Notes: a model not told the origin generated them from the letters alone. Counted from the stretch's first letter, positions 17,393 to 27,506 are shown. The stretch: 64,000 nt of DNA from Thalassotalea_H castellviae (GCF_031846185.1 NZ_JAVRIF010000008.1:1-64000); one strand, 5' to 3'. Program-made: numbers and translations.

Positions 17393-17602
17393 CTAAGCAC
17401 TGCGCCAATGCCAAAATTTTTTCATCGAACAATATTTCATTAGTTTACGATGATCACATTTTATCTCTTCATCATGAATAATTCGTACTAGGTAATAATT
17501 TATCACCTGTGCTAAACCATGACTTGGGTGGCATTGGTAAGTATTCATTAAAATTTGCAACCAATTTTCAAAAGACTTTAATGTCGAAGTAGACTTTTCC
17601 AT
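17393..17602 (-). CDS. Small conserved-looking protein, second of a Fur-box pair
   Basis: A 69-aa protein ending CSMKKFWHWRSA, with His/Cys-rich patches (YQCHPSHG, KCDHRK, KYCSM) that could bind metal. I do not know a family name. AAGGA sits 7 bp before ATG, a strong start. It follows the 60-aa gene by 17 bp on the same strand and shares its Fur-box promoter, so a role in iron-limited growth is inferred. Confidence 0.7.
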   Translation of the reverse strand: MEKSTSTLKSFENWLQILMNTYQCHPSHGLAQVINYYLVRIIHDEEIKCDHRKLMKYCSMKKFWHWRSA

Positions 17603-17619
17603 TTTAGATTCCTTTTAAC

Positions 17620-17802
17620 TTATCGTGCAATATGGGCGCTGTTGTTCAATAAAGTTTGCCAGATCACTTGCTTGGCGACTTTATTTAAACAACGACATTG
17701 ATCACCATGAACGATACCGAGTGATATTAGCTTCTCTAGGACATTTGTCGGTAATGCAACCTGTGCTAAATTTTGGTCAATATTGGTGTGGTTCATTAAC
17801 AT
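17620..17802 (-). CDS. Small protein, first of a Fur-box pair
   Basis: A 60-aa protein with LPTNVLEKLISLGIVHGDQCRCLN, a short helical pattern with two cysteines. No family recognised. ATG at 17802 is chosen over GTG at 17811, as GGAG lies 8 bp before it. It leads a two-gene unit about 80 bp downstream of a Fur box. Confidence 0.68.
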   Translation of the reverse strand: MLMNHTNIDQNLAQVALPTNVLEKLISLGIVHGDQCRCLNKVAKQVIWQTLLNNSAHIAR

Positions 17803-17871
17803 TTTCAACACTCCATTTATTTTACTTGATTGATAAATGTTAGTTTAGGTTAAGTCATAAACCACCTGAAT

Positions 17872-17890
17872 GCAAATGATAATTATTATC
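17872..17890. promoter_or_regulatory. Fur box
   Basis: GCAAATGATAATTATTATC matches the 19-bp Fur consensus GATAATGATAATCATTATC at 15 or more positions, including the whole ATGATAAT core. It lies about 70 bp upstream of the 60-aa minus-strand gene and about 190 bp upstream of the ABC exporter on the plus strand; the small genes are the nearer target. Confidence 0.8.
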
Positions 17891-18081
17891 AATAGCGTAA
17901 AAAGTGAATGATTAGTGATAAGTAAACGAAAAACATCAGTAGGATCAGTGAAAATTAAGATATTGAATACTTATCACAGTGATTTCCCCTGCTTTTTTAT
18001 TTATTCAGTCAACAGTGTATTAATTTGGCAATTTGCAGGTTACCATTTCTGATAATTGTTAAGGCCAAAAAGGAGTTACCT

Positions 18082-18966
18082 TTGACGACAACAGTCATTG
18101 AAGTAAAAGAGTTAACTAAAATTTATAATGATGTGAATGCGGTTGACGGTATCGATTTTACGATAGAAAAGGGGCAATGTTTTGGATTGTTAGGGCCAAA
18201 CGGTGCTGGCAAAACCACAACAATTGAAATAATGGAAGGTATTATTCAACCATCGTCGGGATTTGTTGAGTATTATGGCAAACCAATTCATGCCGATATT
18301 TCTCAACAAATAGGCATTCAGTTTCAAAATACTGCTTTACAAGATTTTTTAACGGTCAAAGAAACGCTAGATTTATTCACCGCTTTTTATCAGCATACTT
18401 TATCTCACGAGCAATTAATTGAGTTATGCGATTTAGGCGACTTTCTTGATCGAGATAATCGGTTGTTATCGGGAGGACAGCGACAACGATTATTACTCGC
18501 ACTTGCGCTGATAAATGATCCGGAAATAGTGTTTCTTGATGAACCCACCACAGGGTTAGATCCACAAGCGCGTCGAAATTTTTGGAAGTTGATCAAGAAT
18601 ATTAAAGCACGTAATAAAACGGTTGTGCTAACCACCCATTATATGGATGAAGCGGAACAATTATGTGATGAAGTTGTGATCATGGACAAAGGTAAAATTA
18701 TCGAAAGTGGTACACCGCATCACTTATTAGATAAGCATTTTTCTGATGTTTTTATCTATTTACCTTTGGTGCAAGTTAAGGCTGATTTAATTGAAAAGCA
18801 TCAATGGCAAGTTATTGGCGAACGAGTCGAAATCACCACAACTCAAGTAGAATCGACATTAGCATTATTAATGCAAGAGCAAGTTTCACTGGAAGGCTTA
18901 CACGTAAAATCTGCCAATTTAGATGATTTATTTTTAAAACTAACCGGCCATTCTTTGAGGGAATAA
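18082..18966 (+). CDS. ABC transporter ATP-binding protein (ABC-2 exporter)
   Basis: A 294-aa ATPase with Walker A GPNGAGKTTT, signature LSGGQRQRL, Walker B IVFLDEPTTGLDP and H-loop TTHYMDE, the drug/antibiotic or Nod-factor exporter class (CcmA-like). A TTG start at 18082 is preferred: AAGGAG lies 6-7 bp before it, and the extra 19 residues of the longer frame do not match the family. It is 1 bp from its permease gene. The substrate is unknown. Confidence 0.92.
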   Translation: MTTTVIEVKELTKIYNDVNAVDGIDFTIEKGQCFGLLGPNGAGKTTTIEIMEGIIQPSSGFVEYYGKPIHADISQQIGIQFQNTALQDFLTVKETLDLFTAFYQHTLSHEQLIELCDLGDFLDRDNRLLSGGQRQRLLLALALINDPEIVFLDEPTTGLDPQARRNFWKLIKNIKARNKTVVLTTHYMDEAEQLCDEVVIMDKGKIIESGTPHHLLDKHFSDVFIYLPLVQVKADLIEKHQWQVIGERVEITTTQVESTLALLMQEQVSLEGLHVKSANLDDLFLKLTGHSLRE

Positions 18967-18967
18967 T

Positions 18968-19972
18968 ATGAATTTCAAACGTTTTTTAGCTGTTGTGAAA
19001 GCGCGAAATATTGAATTTTTTCGTGATAAATCTTCATTAGGCTGGAGCTTAGCATTTCCTATTTTATTGTTGGTCGGTATGTCATTTGTTTTCTCTGGGG
19101 ATGGCAAAGCTGCATATAAAGTTGGGGTAATGAATTTATCTTCGGCACAATCTTCTTTTTTAGACACTAAATTTATTAGTTTTGTTGATTATCAAGATAA
19201 AGCGTTAGCTAAAACAAAATTATCGCAGCATAGTTTAGATATGCTGATTGATTTTTCAACACAGCAATATTGGGTGAATCAACAATCACCTAATGGTTAT
19301 CTAGTCGAGAAAATATTTCTAGCGACTCATCAAAATTTTCAACAACTAACTTCTGAAGGTAAAAAAATTCGTTATGTTGATTGGGTTTTACCTGGTGTAT
19401 TAGGGATGAATATGATGTTTGGTTGCCTTTTCGGTGTCGGCTATGTCATTGTTCGTTATCGTAAAAATTCAGTATTAAAGCGTTTAAAAGCAACACCGCT
19501 CTCTGCTTTTGAGTTTGTCAGTGCACAATTGCTTTCTCGTGCTTTTATCGTAATGTTTACTTCATCTGTGGTGTACATTGGTTGTAATTTCTTTTTTGAT
19601 TTTTACATGCTCGGCAGTTACTTGGATTTATTTATTGTCGGTCTATTAGGGGCATTTAGCTTGATCACTTTAGGTTTATTGGTGGCATGTCGAAGTAAAA
19701 GTGAAGAATTAATAGGGGGGTTACTCAATTTAGCCTCGTGGCCGATGATGATACTTTCTGGCGTTTGGTTTAGTTTAGAAGGAGCACCGGATGCACTCAA
19801 AACGATAGCTGATTTCTTACCGCTCACTCATTTAGTTGCTGGTGCGCGTAAAATAATTACAGAGGGAGCTAGCCTAGCCGATATTAGCTACCACTTAGGT
19901 GTCTTAGCAATTATGTCAGCAATATTTTTAGTCTTAGGCGCGTACTTATTTAATTGGAATACCGAAAGGTAA
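18968..19972 (+). CDS. ABC-2 type permease
   Basis: A 334-aa membrane protein of the ABC-2 family: one N-terminal helix (LGWSLAFPILLLVGM), a periplasmic domain of ~110 residues, then five helices in the C-terminal half, including the family stretch LLNLASWPMMILSGVWFSLEG-PDALK and LPLTHLVAGAR. It forms the channel for the ATPase encoded 1 bp upstream. Substrate unknown. Confidence 0.92.
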   Translation: MNFKRFLAVVKARNIEFFRDKSSLGWSLAFPILLLVGMSFVFSGDGKAAYKVGVMNLSSAQSSFLDTKFISFVDYQDKALAKTKLSQHSLDMLIDFSTQQYWVNQQSPNGYLVEKIFLATHQNFQQLTSEGKKIRYVDWVLPGVLGMNMMFGCLFGVGYVIVRYRKNSVLKRLKATPLSAFEFVSAQLLSRAFIVMFTSSVVYIGCNFFFDFYMLGSYLDLFIVGLLGAFSLITLGLLVACRSKSEELIGGLLNLASWPMMILSGVWFSLEGAPDALKTIADFLPLTHLVAGARKIITEGASLADISYHLGVLAIMSAIFLVLGAYLFNWNTER

Positions 19973-20046
19973 TTGACTTAAACCTTATGTTCATAGGCGC
20001 TAGTTAATTATCTGAGTTAATTATTATCCGTCAGGTGCTTAGAGGA

Positions 20047-20070
20047 CAGAGTGTTAACATTGGCACTCTG
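20047..20070. terminator. Hairpin between convergent ABC permease and CadC-like gene
   Basis: Stem CAGAGTG/CACTCTG with a 10-nt loop and no T-run. It is a possible transcription end signal between convergent genes. Confidence 0.4.
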
Positions 20071-20100
20071 ACTGCTCGAGTTTCTATTAATCAGTTCACG

Positions 20101-22248
20101 TTATAACAAAGGGTGACTCAAGGATTTAATATCAGCTTGAGGAGAATACGCTCGAGAAAATAAAAGTTCATTATTCTTGGCTATTTTACTTAAGGTTGTA
20201 CTGGTTCTCAGCGTACTTCTTGGTAACCTCAAGATTGGCGTGCTTTGTTGCTCAGCATAGTTATAAAACGATATTTGATGGTGTTTATCGTATTTTTGAT
20301 GAAAATATACGCCTTGTTCGGTGTGATCCCACGTGTAAGTCGTTTTAAATATTTTACCGCTTACCTTATTCAAAGGCTGGTTATTTGCATAATTATTGAA
20401 TAATTTTTGGTTCTCGAAAGCTAATTCTAATTGCCATAAACCTTTGCGTTCACCCGTATAAAGAAGGGTTGTCGGTGACGTCATGATACCGAAACGACTA
20501 CCATCATTTGATAGTCGGGTGCTATCACCCGTTACTATATTTATATAATGCAAATCAACGTATTCTTTTTCATAAACGGCTGAAATAATAGCATTATCAT
20601 CCCACGACCAAGTTGGGCGATTATGAATTTGGTGCATACTTGGCACAATGGATAACGTGTTAGTGGTTAAATCATAAATATATATTTTATCAGCTTTGTC
20701 TGATTCTACGGGACCAAGAAAAGCGATTTTGTCGCCAGAATGCGACCATCTAGGATAACGAATGGTCTGTTTTAAAAACGTTAATTGTTGTCTATTTAAC
20801 CCTTGTGTATCTGAAATCCATAATTCGTAAAAACCAGATTCATTTGAGGCATAGGCAATACGATCCTGCTTAGTCGAATAATGGGGATCTAGATGACTAA
20901 ACTCGGACTCTATAATAGGGAAAGGGCTAGAAGCAACATTGTTACCTAATGGTAAACTGGCTAAATAATATTTTTCATAGCGTTGTTGATAAAACAATTC
21001 TTTACTCTTTCTGGCAAAAGCAGGGTAACTAAACCCCTCAAATTGAAAGTTGCTAATAGCTTTAGAATTTATATCTAACACATATCCTCGGCGTATATCT
21101 GCTCGTTGTGCACCAAAAACCAATTTTTCGCCATCTGGATGCCAAGTTAAGCCAACTATATCTTCTTCACCTTTTGTTAATTGCTCCAATTCTTTGGTCG
21201 CTAAATTGACTAAATAAATATTTTCATTAAATCTATTGATTCGTCGGGTAACGGCAATACTTTTACCGTCTGGCGAAAAAGCAAAATCACGCTCTTTATA
21301 GTCGCAATTATTACTACAGGAAAAGCGTACAGGCTGACTTTCATTGTTAGTTAAATCGATGAAATAAATACCACTTTCATCTGCTGGTTCTCGGTAGCCA
21401 TGAAATGCTAAGGTATTATCGTCAGGAGAAATATCTAAGTAATAATAACCCCCTTTGGTGGGACAGTCGACAATCGGTTTTTCTTGCTGAGTTAAAACTT
21501 TTAACTGGATCACTTGGCAACTATCATTACTTTTGTCTTTTCGTGAAAAGTATAAATATTGCCCGTCATTACTCCAAACTGAATGACCGACATAGGCGTT
21601 ACCAAAGGTTAATTGTTTTGGTGATAACTGAGGGTTATTGCGATCTTTGATATATAAATTACTGTTGTGTTTATCAGTCAGCCATTTAAAAACCACTTGC
21701 GTGCCGTCAGGAGATGGCGAAGGAAAAAGCTCACTGCCGGGACTTTTAGTAATTTGTTTAATCACTGCTTGATCAAAATTTTGAGGCGTTTTAAATAAGC
21801 TAAACATCAAACCTAAAACAAGGAATACGACACAGGCAAATACTAGGCTTTTTGGTTGAGTCAACGTGCTAAGATAATTATCCTGAGAACTCACTGGGGC
21901 GTTATCGTCAGCATTGTTGTCAATGTACTGAGGAGCAACTAATAATCGATAACCAACTTTTCTAATGGTTTCAATAGTTTCATCTTCGTTGTTACTGCCT
22001 TTTAAACTTTGCCTTAAATGCCAAATAGCATTAGTTAAAGCTTTCTCGCCTACATAACTATTGCCCGCCCACACATTTTCTATAAGCTCCTCACGAGGAA
22101 TGACACGTGGAAAATGCTTGGCAAGATAACAAAGTACTTCAATAAACTTTGGTTGAATTGATTGCTTTGAATGGTCTTCAAATTTTATCGCGTATTCAAT
22201 TGGAATCACTTTGCATGTTCCAATCATAAATGCTTGGTCAAATTTCAT
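20101..22248 (-). CDS. CadC/ToxR-type membrane regulator with TolB-like beta-propeller
   Basis: A 715-aa one-component regulator. Residues 1-105 form an OmpR-type winged helix (EVLCYLAKHFPRVIPREEL, IRKVGYRLL). One membrane helix follows at about 134-152, then a long periplasmic part with repeated PD40/TolB-like blades, seen as SPSPDGTQV, SNDGQYLYFS, SPDGKSIAV, HPDGEKLVF and SHSGDKIAF. Such proteins sense an envelope signal and act directly on DNA. It is divergent from the TonB receptor gene and separated from it by ~400 bp, so that receptor is the likely target. Confidence 0.9.
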   Translation of the reverse strand: MKFDQAFMIGTCKVIPIEYAIKFEDHSKQSIQPKFIEVLCYLAKHFPRVIPREELIENVWAGNSYVGEKALTNAIWHLRQSLKGSNNEDETIETIRKVGYRLLVAPQYIDNNADDNAPVSSQDNYLSTLTQPKSLVFACVVFLVLGLMFSLFKTPQNFDQAVIKQITKSPGSELFPSPSPDGTQVVFKWLTDKHNSNLYIKDRNNPQLSPKQLTFGNAYVGHSVWSNDGQYLYFSRKDKSNDSCQVIQLKVLTQQEKPIVDCPTKGGYYYLDISPDDNTLAFHGYREPADESGIYFIDLTNNESQPVRFSCSNNCDYKERDFAFSPDGKSIAVTRRINRFNENIYLVNLATKELEQLTKGEEDIVGLTWHPDGEKLVFGAQRADIRRGYVLDINSKAISNFQFEGFSYPAFARKSKELFYQQRYEKYYLASLPLGNNVASSPFPIIESEFSHLDPHYSTKQDRIAYASNESGFYELWISDTQGLNRQQLTFLKQTIRYPRWSHSGDKIAFLGPVESDKADKIYIYDLTTNTLSIVPSMHQIHNRPTWSWDDNAIISAVYEKEYVDLHYINIVTGDSTRLSNDGSRFGIMTSPTTLLYTGERKGLWQLELAFENQKLFNNYANNQPLNKVSGKIFKTTYTWDHTEQGVYFHQKYDKHHQISFYNYAEQQSTPILRLPRSTLRTSTTLSKIAKNNELLFSRAYSPQADIKSLSHPLL

Positions 22249-22654
22249 AATATGTAAAAAAGTGCCTTAGCATTATTATTTTTAGGAAGTTTATTAATGG
22301 CTAAATCATAGCTATTTCAGTCTTTAGGTACAATGAAATATTAGCAATATATGTAGAAAAAAATGTAAATAAAAATAATTGTTAACCGAGCGAATATTAC
22401 GGAAGATTTTATTTTTAGTTATTGATTTTGTTGATTAAAAATCAAATAGATATTGAATAGATATATAAAAGAGTTCCCACCGATTGTACTTTATCACGAT
22501 TTTACTTAGAAAAGTCATTGTCAATAATTTACTTATTGCTCAGTACTGATTCGAAAGTGTCATTGATCTGTCTATGAATTGATATTTCTCGAAAAAGTTG
22601 TAGATAAAAACATTATAAAAAATGCCAAAGTGCAAAACATGAATGGGAAACATA
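22249..22654. other. Divergent promoter region of CadC-like gene and TonB receptor
   Basis: About 400 bp of AT-rich DNA with no ORF. A palindrome TTGATTAAAAATCAA lies at 22431-22445; it resembles an FNR site but has a 5-bp spacer in place of 4. It would be a candidate operator for the divergent regulator. Confidence 0.45.
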
Positions 22655-25600
22655 ATGAATAAATCACTTATCACGGTTGCTGTACAAACCGCAATTATAA
22701 GTTCAGCAATGACAATGTCGGCAACGACCTTTGCTAATAATGCACAGGCCGTTAACGAAATATCACGACAAGCTCAAGCATCATCAACCCCTGTTGAAAA
22801 TGTACAAAAAGAAGAGACCACAGAAAAAATTACGGTGACAGGATCTCGCTTAAGACGTGATAGTTTTAGCGTGGCAACACCATTAGCTATTATGAGTAAA
22901 GATGGTATTGAAGATACGGGCTTAGGTTCATTGTCAGAAATTTTAGTGGACGAATTACCACAAATTTCAGAAAGCAGCAGTAATACGAATACTCAATCAA
23001 ATATTACCGCTACTGGCCTTTCAACCATCAACTTGCGTAACTTGGGTTCGAGTAGAACGCTAACATTAATCGATGGTCGCCGTGTCGTTTCAAATAGTCA
23101 TGGCAGTAACTCGGTAAGTTTGTCTACTATTCCAACGGGTATGGTGCAAAGGGTTGAAGTGATCACCGGTGGCGCGTCAGCCGCTTATGGCTCAGATGCT
23201 ATCGCGGGTGTCGTTAATATTATCACTCAACAAGACAAAGAAGGTTTTGAATTTAAAGCACGCGGCGGTGAAAGCCTTGAAGGCGGTGCCAAAGAGTTTT
23301 CTTTAGACTTTAGCTACGGCACTGAATTTGCTAATGGTCGAGGTTATATTTATGCCAGTTCTTCTTATGATAAACAATACGGACTCACTTACGCAGATCG
23401 CAAAAGAGCGCAGCAACAAGAATCACATTTTTATGATGACGAAAGAATGTGTAACGCGATGATCACTTCCGCTGAACCTAAAGACGGTCAATGTATGAGA
23501 GACATTTCACCTGCTGACTGGCGTGGATTAAATGACGCAATACCAGGCGGGGTTTTTCATGAAGGTTCAGGCAGTGTTGGTGGTTTTTGGTATGACGGAC
23601 AAACCTTACGTGATGATTGGGTAGAAGAGCAATACGGAATTGATACCGATCAGTTTGTGCAACTTAAGGTGCCTGATGAGGGATTAAATACGGCGATTAA
23701 AATAGATTTCGAATTAACCGATGACATTTCTTTTTATGCGCAAGTTCAACACAGCTTAAATAAATCCTTTAATAATAAAGCGCCAGAAAGCGAAGATGAA
23801 AGTGATAAAGTGATTACTTTTGATGCCACGACTGGCGAATTTGGTGAAGTGGTTATGGGGCGTATTTCTCGAGATAACCCTTATGTGCCAGCTGAAATAG
23901 CCGCTGGCGGTGGAAGCACCATCAAATGGGATAGAAATTTTGCTGAAGTTGGCCAAATTTTTACTGACAATGAACGTAACACAATTCGTTCTTGGGCCGG
24001 TTTACAAGGGACTGTATTTGATGGCGATTGGGATTGGGATGTCTCTGTAGGTTACGGCCGATTTACCCAAGAACAATTACGCGGTAATGAAATCAACACC
24101 ATTAAAGCGGCTTATGCTTTAGATGCTGAATATGCCGAAGATGGGGTCACTATTCAATGTGCTGACGAACAAGCAAGGGCAAACGGTTGTTTACCGATGA
24201 ATTTATTTGGCGAAGGCTCTATTACTCCTGAAGTTGCCGATTATATTCGTGCCAACCCAACCATTGATACCACCGTTGAGCAATTAACGATCACAGGTTA
24301 TATGGCGGGTGATTTATTTGAAATGCCAGCAGGACCAGTGGCCACCGCTTTTGGGTTTGAATGGCGTGAAGATTCACAAGATGTTAAAACCGGTGGTGGT
24401 GCAACTGAAGGTGGCATTACGTTCAATTACGTTCCTCAATATTCTGGTGAAGTAACCGTTAAAGAAGTTTTTGCTGAAGCGGCTTTTCCATTATTGAAAA
24501 ACGTTGCTGGCGCTAAAAGCTTAACCGCTGAAGTGTCGGCACGTTTTGCTGATTATAGTTGGTCAGGAACAGATTTAGTTGAAAGTTACAAAACAGGCTT
24601 AGTATGGGAAATCGTTGAAGGTTATGCTATTCGTGCAAATTGGGCGAGAGCACAACGCGCGCCTTCTATTGACGATTTATTATCGCCACCGGCCGGCGAT
24701 TATGACTCTTTCACGGATATTTGTTACGGCACAACCGCAACTTCGACTGACGAAGGACATGATAATTGTCGTAAAGAACCTTCGATAGCAGCTGCTATCT
24801 TAGTTGATGGTGAATTTGATGAAAGTGATAATAATTACTCGCCAAGTGTTGGCAATGAAAATCTGATAGAAGAAAGTGCAGACACCTTTACCCTTGGGGT
24901 AACCTTAGCACCTGCATTTGCTGAAGGTTTACGTATTGCTGTTGATTATTACGATATTGCCATTGAAGATGCTTTATCGAGTTATTCAAATGAAGACATC
25001 ATGAGATATTGTTATGACTCTTCATTAGCTTGGGATGAAAAAAATGGCAGCAACTCATTTTGTAATGACTTAAAACGTGATGAAGACGGTGCATTAATTG
25101 AAATCATGCAACGAAATTATAACGTGGATGAAATAAGCACAAGCGGAGTTGATTTCGCTTTAGAATATGCCTACGACTTAAATGAAAATGGCCGTATCAA
25201 GTTTAAAACTGATTGGACGCATGTTATCGATTGGGAAAAAACCGTACAATCGCCAGACGGTTTAGAAACCACTGATTATGTAGGCTATTACAACGAAGAT
25301 ATTTTTGATACACAAGGCTCTGCTTCATTAACTTGGTATAAAGATGCGTGGCGAGTGCGTTGGAGTACAAAATATAAAGCAGCTATTACCGTGGATAAAG
25401 ATGACAAAGAAAGCTGGCTTGATGATATGGCTGCTAATGATGAAAATTGTGCAGCAGGAAGTGCAGATTGTATCGAAAATCCAGAAGCTTTAGCATTTAA
25501 CGAAATAGCCTCTTACGTAAAGCATAGCATTTCTGTTTCTTATACTATGGATACTGACAGTGGAGCAGAAGTTCGATTGTCGGGTGGTATAAATAACATA

Positions 25601-25708
25601 TTTAATAACCAAGGCTCGTTTAGCTTAAGTGGCCGAGGTCATTATTATAGTGGTTATGGTAGTAGTGTTGGTCGTTTTGCCTATTTAGGTGCAGAAGTTA
25701 AGTTTTAA
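22655..25708 (+). CDS. TonB-dependent outer membrane receptor
   Basis: About 1017 aa with a signal peptide ending at ANA. A plug domain follows (TEKITVTGSRLRRDSF, LRNLGSSRTLTLIDGRRVV, VEVITGGASAAYGSDAIAGVVNII), then a 22-strand-type barrel that ends in an aromatic (AEVKF). It belongs to the large oligosaccharide/peptide-type receptors common in Alteromonadales that lack a clear siderophore signature. ATG at 22655 gives a normal signal peptide; ATG at 22643 is also possible. A CadC-like regulator is divergent and a phosphatase lipoprotein follows. Confidence 0.93.
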   Translation: MNKSLITVAVQTAIISSAMTMSATTFANNAQAVNEISRQAQASSTPVENVQKEETTEKITVTGSRLRRDSFSVATPLAIMSKDGIEDTGLGSLSEILVDELPQISESSSNTNTQSNITATGLSTINLRNLGSSRTLTLIDGRRVVSNSHGSNSVSLSTIPTGMVQRVEVITGGASAAYGSDAIAGVVNIITQQDKEGFEFKARGGESLEGGAKEFSLDFSYGTEFANGRGYIYASSSYDKQYGLTYADRKRAQQQESHFYDDERMCNAMITSAEPKDGQCMRDISPADWRGLNDAIPGGVFHEGSGSVGGFWYDGQTLRDDWVEEQYGIDTDQFVQLKVPDEGLNTAIKIDFELTDDISFYAQVQHSLNKSFNNKAPESEDESDKVITFDATTGEFGEVVMGRISRDNPYVPAEIAAGGGSTIKWDRNFAEVGQIFTDNERNTIRSWAGLQGTVFDGDWDWDVSVGYGRFTQEQLRGNEINTIKAAYALDAEYAEDGVTIQCADEQARANGCLPMNLFGEGSITPEVADYIRANPTIDTTVEQLTITGYMAGDLFEMPAGPVATAFGFEWREDSQDVKTGGGATEGGITFNYVPQYSGEVTVKEVFAEAAFPLLKNVAGAKSLTAEVSARFADYSWSGTDLVESYKTGLVWEIVEGYAIRANWARAQRAPSIDDLLSPPAGDYDSFTDICYGTTATSTDEGHDNCRKEPSIAAAILVDGEFDESDNNYSPSVGNENLIEESADTFTLGVTLAPAFAEGLRIAVDYYDIAIEDALSSYSNEDIMRYCYDSSLAWDEKNGSNSFCNDLKRDEDGALIEIMQRNYNVDEISTSGVDFALEYAYDLNENGRIKFKTDWTHVIDWEKTVQSPDGLETTDYVGYYNEDIFDTQGSASLTWYKDAWRVRWSTKYKAAITVDKDDKESWLDDMAANDENCAAGSADCIENPEALAFNEIASYVKHSISVSYTMDTDSGAEVRLSGGINNIFNNQGSFSLSGRGHYYSGYGSSVGRFAYLGAEVKF

Positions 25709-25784
25709 CTTGTTTTAGGTTAAATAGACACAAGGAAGTGTCGTAAATTCAAAGGGATTGTATAACAGTGATTTGGATTGTTTT

Positions 25785-26930
25785 ATGTTATTTAAAAAAT
25801 ATTTTCTATGGATGTTGCATACGGTTATTTCGTTGAGCCTACTTATTAGTTGTCGCGCTGAAAATCTCGAACCGTCACAAACAAAAGTAGGAAGAAATAC
25901 TGAGCCTTTACTAGAAAAACAGTTCAACGACGGACCTTATATTTTTAATACGCCTGAAAAGTTGCAAGCATTTTGGTTATGTAATGGAAAAATTGAAAAT
26001 CTGACGGTAGAGAATCAATTTATTGAAAATGCGCACCATAAACAATTGTTCCATCATTGTGCTACAGATGTGGTGATTGACAGAATTCATTTTAAAGAAC
26101 AGTCAGTATTAACCTATCAAGGTAAATTTAACGTAGTCGCTACAAGTGATTTTCATGGTCAATATGGCGTAATGAATACCTTGTTAACGAACAACCGAGT
26201 GATTGATGCAGAAGGTCACTGGGCATTTGGAAATGGCCATTTTGTTATTACCGGAGATGTATTTGATCGTGGTGATAAAGTGACTGAAATATTATGGTTT
26301 TTATATCGTTTAGAAAAAGAAGCGGAACTTGCAGGTGGTAAGTTACATTTATTATTGGGCAACCATGAAGTCATGGTTTTAAATGGCGATTTACGTTATT
26401 TACATCCTAAATATGTTGAAGTAGCTGAAAAACTCAATCAACCGTTTGAAAAGCTCTATGGTAAAGGGACCGTGTTAGGCGATTGGTTACGTACAAAACC
26501 CGTCTTAGTAAAAATTAATAATATGTTATTTGCTCATGGCGGATTTCATCCTTCACTTGCTAAAGAAAAAAGATCTTTAACAGCGATTAACCAAGTATTT
26601 AAGGATAATCTGGTTATGGATGAATTATCGACTCCACGTGATGGCTGGGGGGAGTATTTACATAAATCTGACGGGCCTATTTGGTATCGTGGTTACTTTA
26701 AAGACAATGGTGCTAGTCCGCAAGAAATTGATTTGTTACTTGCACATTTCGACATAGATTATTTAGTCGTTGGTCATACATCGCAAAAACAAGTCGAAAC
26801 AAGGCATCAAGGTAAAGTTATCGCGATAGACTCAAGTATAAAGAAAGGCAAATATGGCGAATTATTGTTTGTTGCGGGTGACAAAAAATGGCGTGGTGCA
26901 TTAACAGGTGAAAAACTGCCGTTACATTAA
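25785..26930 (+). CDS. Calcineurin-like (PPP-type) phosphatase lipoprotein
   Basis: About 381 aa. The N terminus is a lipoprotein signal with lipobox LISC (Cys near residue 23). The metallophosphatase motifs are in order: SDFHGQYG, GDVFDRGDK, GNHEVM, FAHGGFHP and VVGHTSQ. The GDxxDRG-GNHE spacing fits PPP-type (Shewanella-like) phosphatases. ATG at 25785 is chosen over TTG at 25758, which abuts its own AAAGGG. It lies 76 bp after the TonB receptor and is probably co-transcribed, suggesting that it dephosphorylates the imported ligand; that is inference. Confidence 0.85.
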   Translation: MLFKKYFLWMLHTVISLSLLISCRAENLEPSQTKVGRNTEPLLEKQFNDGPYIFNTPEKLQAFWLCNGKIENLTVENQFIENAHHKQLFHHCATDVVIDRIHFKEQSVLTYQGKFNVVATSDFHGQYGVMNTLLTNNRVIDAEGHWAFGNGHFVITGDVFDRGDKVTEILWFLYRLEKEAELAGGKLHLLLGNHEVMVLNGDLRYLHPKYVEVAEKLNQPFEKLYGKGTVLGDWLRTKPVLVKINNMLFAHGGFHPSLAKEKRSLTAINQVFKDNLVMDELSTPRDGWGEYLHKSDGPIWYRGYFKDNGASPQEIDLLLAHFDIDYLVVGHTSQKQVETRHQGKVIAIDSSIKKGKYGELLFVAGDKKWRGALTGEKLPLH

Positions 26931-27081
26931 ACATCTAGCAAAAACGAGAAATACATAAAAAATACCAATCACATAAATACACGGTGTAAAACGAAATGTT
27001 TTTTGGCCGGTAAACTCATTTGTACTTGCCTTAGCTAAGCGATAAAATATACCCGTGTATGATTGATTGAGTTAAGGTGAC

Positions 27082-27441
27082 ATGTTTTTAAGGGTTGTCG
27101 GTATCTTTTTTGTTGGCTTAGCAGGATTAGGTGTTGTCCTACCTGTTTTACCCACAACACCATTTTTATTGGTAGCGGCGGGATGCTTTGCTAAGTCATC
27201 GCCGCACTTACACCAAAAACTTCTGAATAATAAAACCTTTGGTCCAATGATTTTTCATTGGCAAGAATCGCGTTCAATTCCCAAACGAGCAAAAATTGTT
27301 TCGCTGATAACTATGGTATTAGGTGTCAGTTATTCTTGTTGGTTGTTAGACAGTCATTATCTTCGCATCTTTGTGGTGATACTTGTCGCATTTCCTTTTA
27401 TTTTTGTTGCCCGTTTGCCTTTGGCAAAAGGAGAGAATTAA
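27082..27441 (+). CDS. YbaN/DUF454 family inner membrane protein
   Basis: A 119-aa membrane protein with the DUF454 hallmarks GLAGLGVVLPVLPTTPFLLVA and the FGPMI/WQESRSIPKRAK loop, then two further helices. The function of the family is unknown. AAGG precedes ATG. It is 150 bp after the phosphatase gene and convergent with the DUF4202 gene. Confidence 0.9.
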   Translation: MFLRVVGIFFVGLAGLGVVLPVLPTTPFLLVAAGCFAKSSPHLHQKLLNNKTFGPMIFHWQESRSIPKRAKIVSLITMVLGVSYSCWLLDSHYLRIFVVILVAFPFIFVARLPLAKGEN

Positions 27442-27506
27442 TAACGCTTTACGAACGCTTGGTATGCATTCTCTTAAGTTTTTATTAGCAATTACTCATC
27501 GCCTTA

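Noticed and set aside
22431..22445. FNR site upstream of the TonB receptor
   Set aside because: TTGAT/ATCAA have a 5-bp spacer in place of 4, so it is kept only as a palindrome.
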